NCBI GenBank assembly: GCA_002478945.1 | Contig: DLKM01000015.1 | Coordinates: forward strand, 3,503 to 21,635 | Length of the DNA: 18,133 nt | Reading direction: 5' to 3' | Origin: Christensenella sp. UBA7588 | Lineage (GTDB): Bacteria; Bacillota; Clostridia; Christensenellales; CAG-917 | In this document: in pieces, positions 15,109 to 18,133 of the stretch | How positions within the stretch are numbered: the first letter of the stretch is position 1 | Layout of the letters: the number at the start of each line of letters is the position of its first letter | Made by a program: the position numbers and the translations under genes | The notes under the pieces: generated by a model | The model's database searches: none | What the model was told of the DNA's origin: nothing | The model's input: only the letters and a program-made list of their open reading frames with translations

Positions 15109-16143
15109 ATGAGCAAAAAAGCAAAGACGGCAGTTATCGCTATCGTGTGCGTCGTCGTATGCGTCGGCGTTATCGTAGGTACAATGGCAGGCGTTGCGCA
15201 AAAAGCCAAGGACGATACCGCCTGCACGTCTTTCTTGTCGTCGTGGATGGGCTTTATCAAAGACGACGTGCTTTTGACGAATACGGTTATTCCCGGGTCG
15301 CACGACGCAGGTTCCGTTTCTATGATGTGGGCTGCCGAAACGCAGGACAAGAGCGTCGGACAAATGCTCGAATGCGGAGTGCGTTATTTTGACGTCCGCG
15401 TCGAAAAAAAGAAAGATAAGCTCGTTATTTTTCACGGTCCGATAACGGGTGTGGAATTTGCGCCGATTATCGACGACGTTTCCGAATTTTTGACAAACAA
15501 CCCGTCCGAGACGGTATTGCTCGATTTTCAGCATTTTAACGGCGACGGCGTTATGCAGGCGGTTTACGACGTTTTGTCGACAAAACTCGAGGGGAAAACG
15601 GTTGCCAACGATACGGAAGCCGACGATTTGACCTTTATAAAATCGTTGACGCTCGGCGACGTCAGAGGAAAAGCACTCGTGCTTTGGGGCAATTTTTTCG
15701 GAGATAATTCCGCTTGCGATTTCGTAAAAGAGCATAACGACGTTTTCCAACGTAACAACGACAGCGGAAACAGAGAGGGAAGCGTATTGCAATCTTATTA
15801 CGAGGGCAAACTAAATAAGCAAACTTCAAAGAAGTATATAGAAACCGCAATTCCGAAATATGTCGAAAAATATAAAAACGGCAACGGCGGCTTGTTCGTT
15901 ATGCAAATGCAACTGACAGACCCGATTGCTATCGTAGGTCCGAAATTTTTGGAAAGCACGCACGATAAAAACGCGTCCGAATTTGTCAAAAATCTTCCGA
16001 ACGCAGATTATTTCGATTGCGTCAACATAATTATGAGAGACTATCTCGGCGCAAGAAAGAGCAAGGAGATAATTGCTCTCAACCTTGCGAAAAACAACGT
16101 CGAACAAACGCAAATCGCGCTGTTCGAGCAAGAAACCGCATAA
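15109..16143 (+). CDS. Membrane-anchored phosphatidylinositol-specific phospholipase C-like protein
   Basis: A 344-residue protein. The start is ATG 15109, with GGAGG at 15097-15101. Residues 7-29 are a hydrophobic signal-anchor segment, so the catalytic part should face the outside. The PI-PLC X domain is recognised from VIPGSHDAGS (H65), the GVRYFDVRV strand (D95, R97) and VIFHGP (H109). H65 and H109 correspond to the acid/base histidine pair of bacterial PI-PLC. LLDFQHFNG and LVLWGNFFG fit later strands of the TIM barrel. The expected reaction is cleavage of phosphatidylinositol or a related glycerophosphodiester to a cyclic phosphate. The true substrate is unknown and may not be inositol lipid. 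uvrC follows after 29 bases. Confidence 0.8.
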   Translation: MSKKAKTAVIAIVCVVVCVGVIVGTMAGVAQKAKDDTACTSFLSSWMGFIKDDVLLTNTVIPGSHDAGSVSMMWAAETQDKSVGQMLECGVRYFDVRVEKKKDKLVIFHGPITGVEFAPIIDDVSEFLTNNPSETVLLDFQHFNGDGVMQAVYDVLSTKLEGKTVANDTEADDLTFIKSLTLGDVRGKALVLWGNFFGDNSACDFVKEHNDVFQRNNDSGNREGSVLQSYYEGKLNKQTSKKYIETAIPKYVEKYKNGNGGLFVMQMQLTDPIAIVGPKFLESTHDKNASEFVKNLPNADYFDCVNIIMRDYLGARKSKEIIALNLAKNNVEQTQIALFEQETA

Positions 16144-16172
16144 AGCGACAGATAAGGACAAAACGCAAGAAA

Positions 16173-17978
16173 ATGGTTGATTTCAAAGCAAAAATCAAAG
16201 ATGTTCCCGACAATCCCGGCGTTTATATGATGTTGGACGACAGAGGGGAGATTATTTACGTCGGCAAAGCCAAAAACCTCAAAAACAGGCTTCGCTCGTA
16301 CTTTTTCAATCTGTCCAATCGTCCGAAAAAAGTGTCGGCAATGCTCGAACACGTCGCTGATTTCCGCTATATTATTTGCGCAAGCGAAGTGGACGCTTTG
16401 CTTACCGAAAACAACCTTATCAAAAAGCATTCGCCGAGATACAACATTTTGCTTAAGGACGACAAGGCGTATCCGTTTTTGCGTATCGATATGCACGAGG
16501 CGTATCCGACGATACAACTCGTCAGAAAACTCAAAAACGACGGCGCAAAGTATTTCGGCCCGTATATGCAGTCCGTCAACATCAGGGATATATTCGATTT
16601 GATTCACACGGCGTTTTGCGTGAGAGATTGCAACAGAGATATGTCCAAGCCCTCGCGCCCGTGTCTCAATATGCATCTCGGACGTTGCCTTGCGCCTTGC
16701 ACTCAAAAGGTCAGCAAGGAAGAATACAATGTCGAAATGCAAAAGGTAATCGACTTTTTGAGAGGCAACGACAGAGAGGTGGAAAGAGCCCTTACGCAAA
16801 AGATGCAAAAATTTGCCGAGGAAGAAAATTTCGAAGTCGCTCTCAATTACCGCAACAAACTCAGGCTTTTGGATAAGTTGGTGCGCAAGCAGGTCAGCGC
16901 GCTTCCGAAAGACTTTAATCTCGATATTTTCGCATTTGAAAGCAACGGAATGGTGTCCGCAATCAATATGCTCGTCGTGCGCGCGGGCAAACTCGTAGGC
17001 GGAGAAAACGTCGTTACGGACGGTGCGGACGAAGACATCGCAAGTTATATCTATCAATACTACAAAAACAATTCTCCGCTTTGCGACGAAATCGTAACCG
17101 ATTGCGTGGCGGACGTACAAAGCCTCGAGAGCGCGATTGCGCCGCTTTGCGCACACGCCGTAAAAGTAATAGAACCGAAACAGGGCGCAAAAAAACAACT
17201 TCTCGAGCTTGCGCATTCCAACGCATACGACGCTATGACCAAACACGGAAGCCAAGAGGAACGCAAAATTTTGCGCACGCAAGGCGCAGTCAGGCAACTT
17301 GCCGATTTGCTTAATCTGCACACTTTGCCGAACCGTATGGAGTGCTACGATATATCGCATATCTCGGGTACGGACAAGGTTGCGAGTATGGTGGTTTTTG
17401 AGAGGGGAGAGCCGAGAAAAGCGCATTATCGCAAATTCAAAATCAAAACCGTAGAGGGCAACAACGACTTTGCGTGTATGAAAGAGGTGCTTATCCGCAG
17501 ACTCAACGAACTCAAAACGAGCGAGGACGAAAGTTTTTCTTCACGCCCCGATTTGTTGGTTATAGACGGTGGAAAGGGACAACTCGGCTACGCAATGGAA
17601 GCGCAACGAGAAACGTGTTGCGAGGACATCGAAATTTTGTCTCTTGCAAAGAGGGAAGAAGAAGTGTTTCTCGGTAGCGCGCCTACCACGTCGATTATGT
17701 TGCCCAAAGACAGCCCCGCATTGCAACTGTTGCAACGAATAAGAGACGAAGCGCATAGGTTTGCAATCACGTTCCATAGAAATTTGCGCAGCAAACACCT
17801 CAGCGAAAGCGTGCTTCGCAGTATAGACGGCGTTGGCGAAAAGACTTGCGCAAAGCTCATAAAAGAGTTCGGCTCGGTGGAAGAAATCAAGAGAAAAAGC
17901 GTTGAAGATTTGACGAAAGTGGACGGAATATCAGTCTCTTTTGCGCAGAAAATTCTCAATGAACTGAACAGTAAATAG
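16173..17978 (+). CDS. uvrC: Excinuclease ABC subunit C
   Basis: The dual-incision nuclease of nucleotide excision repair, 601 residues and complete. ATG 16173 begins the conserved N-terminus; a longer in-frame extension back to 16017 lies inside the previous gene and is rejected. Domains in order: GIY-YIG nuclease (GVY at 16-18, YVG at 29-31), four cysteines in the arrangement known for the UvrC iron-sulfur cluster (C153, C164, C172, C176), and the UVR helix pair that contacts UvrB (about 200-235). The RNase H-like second nuclease follows with DISHISG from D393, then VIDGGKGQL, and last the tandem helix-hairpin-helix region from about residue 550 (IDGVGEKTCAKLIKEFGS). The ribosome site is weak (AAGGA, 14 bases off), so read-through from the phospholipase-like gene is likely. 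Confidence 0.97.
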   Translation: MVDFKAKIKDVPDNPGVYMMLDDRGEIIYVGKAKNLKNRLRSYFFNLSNRPKKVSAMLEHVADFRYIICASEVDALLTENNLIKKHSPRYNILLKDDKAYPFLRIDMHEAYPTIQLVRKLKNDGAKYFGPYMQSVNIRDIFDLIHTAFCVRDCNRDMSKPSRPCLNMHLGRCLAPCTQKVSKEEYNVEMQKVIDFLRGNDREVERALTQKMQKFAEEENFEVALNYRNKLRLLDKLVRKQVSALPKDFNLDIFAFESNGMVSAINMLVVRAGKLVGGENVVTDGADEDIASYIYQYYKNNSPLCDEIVTDCVADVQSLESAIAPLCAHAVKVIEPKQGAKKQLLELAHSNAYDAMTKHGSQEERKILRTQGAVRQLADLLNLHTLPNRMECYDISHISGTDKVASMVVFERGEPRKAHYRKFKIKTVEGNNDFACMKEVLIRRLNELKTSEDESFSSRPDLLVIDGGKGQLGYAMEAQRETCCEDIEILSLAKREEEVFLGSAPTTSIMLPKDSPALQLLQRIRDEAHRFAITFHRNLRSKHLSESVLRSIDGVGEKTCAKLIKEFGSVEEIKRKSVEDLTKVDGISVSFAQKILNELNSK

Positions 17979-17990
17979 TAGTATCAAATA

Positions 17991-18030
17991 AAAAACAGCC
18001 ATATCGCTAATTGTCGATATGGCTGTTTTT
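17991..18030. terminator. Strong hairpin terminator after uvrC
   Basis: A perfect 16-bp stem (AAAAACAGCCATATCG at 17991-18006 with its complement at 18015-18030) encloses an 8-base loop and begins 12 bases after the uvrC stop. The A-rich left and T-rich right arms make it able to work in both directions. Confidence 0.9.
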
Positions 18031-18133
18031 ATATTACTGCGTCGTAACTCCTTAAATGCAACTTTCCCCCTTCCTCAGGTGTTTCCCCTATTCCGTTCCC
18101 CCTCTGCGCTGTGCTTGAGGGAACCCACGGAAC
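18029..18133 (-). CDS. Possible C-terminal end of a - strand frame running off the window
   Basis: On the - strand the frame is open from the window edge for 34 codons, to a TAA at 18031-18029 that touches the terminator stem. The visible residues end in GGKLHLRSYDAVI and are rich in Gly, Ser, Pro and Glu. The DNA also carries three TTCCCC(C) units and an imperfect palindrome (see the repeat entry), so the frame may be repeat sequence rather than a gene. The convergent arrangement with uvrC around a two-way terminator is the main support. Confidence 0.2.
   Translation of the reverse strand, partial: VPWVPSSTAQRGNGIGETPEEGGKLHLRSYDAVI
18064..18132. repeat. C-rich repeat-like sequence at the window edge
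   Basis: TTCCCC(C) occurs at 18064-18070, 18083-18088 and 18096-18102. TTCCGTTCCCCCTC (18091-18104) is nearly mirrored, in complement, by GAGGGAAC plus GGAA at 18117-18132. Composition differs sharply from the neighbouring genes. It may be the edge of a dispersed palindromic repeat. Confidence 0.3.

Noticed and set aside
16041..17426. A 461-codon open frame on the - strand opposite uvrC
   Set aside because: uvrC on the + strand has all domains; the antisense frame shows no recognisable motif.

Overview
The window looks like chromosomal DNA of an uncultured anaerobic member of the Clostridia (Bacillota). This rests on a TM1266-type regulator of the iron-only hydrogenase system, strong AGGAGG-type ribosome sites, sigma-A-like promoters, the order rpmE / DUF1385 / prmC / prfA, and a DUF5685 protein next to a J-domain-like protein. 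It is a dense housekeeping region of moderate GC, and nearly all genes read on the + strand. No prophage, CRISPR array, rRNA or tRNA gene was seen.

Layout: (1) 1-2785, the end of the hydrogenase-system regulator, then a three-gene ABC importer of the nitrate/sulfonate/thiamine-precursor type joined by ATGA overlaps. Its lipoprotein subunit has its two lobes in swapped order. (2) 2798-3166, rpmE with a perfect consensus promoter and a terminator, followed by a 125-bp palindromic MITE-like element. (3) 3370-7767, a DUF1385-PrmC fusion, release factor 1 (its probable substrate), and an isopropylmalate/homocitrate synthase-family enzyme that may be a Re-citrate synthase. (4) 7842-10804, a small P-loop protein, a threonine-synthase homologue lacking the PLP lysine, and tryptophanyl-tRNA synthetase. 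(5) 10857-12337, DUF5685 protein and a J-like protein without HPD but with a cysteine-rich tail, overlapping by 22 bases. (6) 12338-12632, a cluster of hairpins and AT-rich heptads. (7) 12633-14175, a membrane protein with an acidic tail and an unrecognised protein, closed by a strong terminator. (8) 14353-15008, an ArsR-type repressor on the - strand, divergent from a 62-residue membrane peptide. (9) 15050-18030, a membrane-anchored phospholipase-C-like protein and uvrC, ending in a strong hairpin terminator, then a repeat-like edge.

The points that most deserve follow-up are the apparently circularly permuted binding protein (259-1275) and the threonine synthase homologue with glutamate in place of the catalytic lysine (8310-9800). 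Next come the DUF5685/J-like pair, the DUF1385-PrmC fusion and the two palindromic intergenic regions. All family assignments were made by reading motifs; no database search was run.
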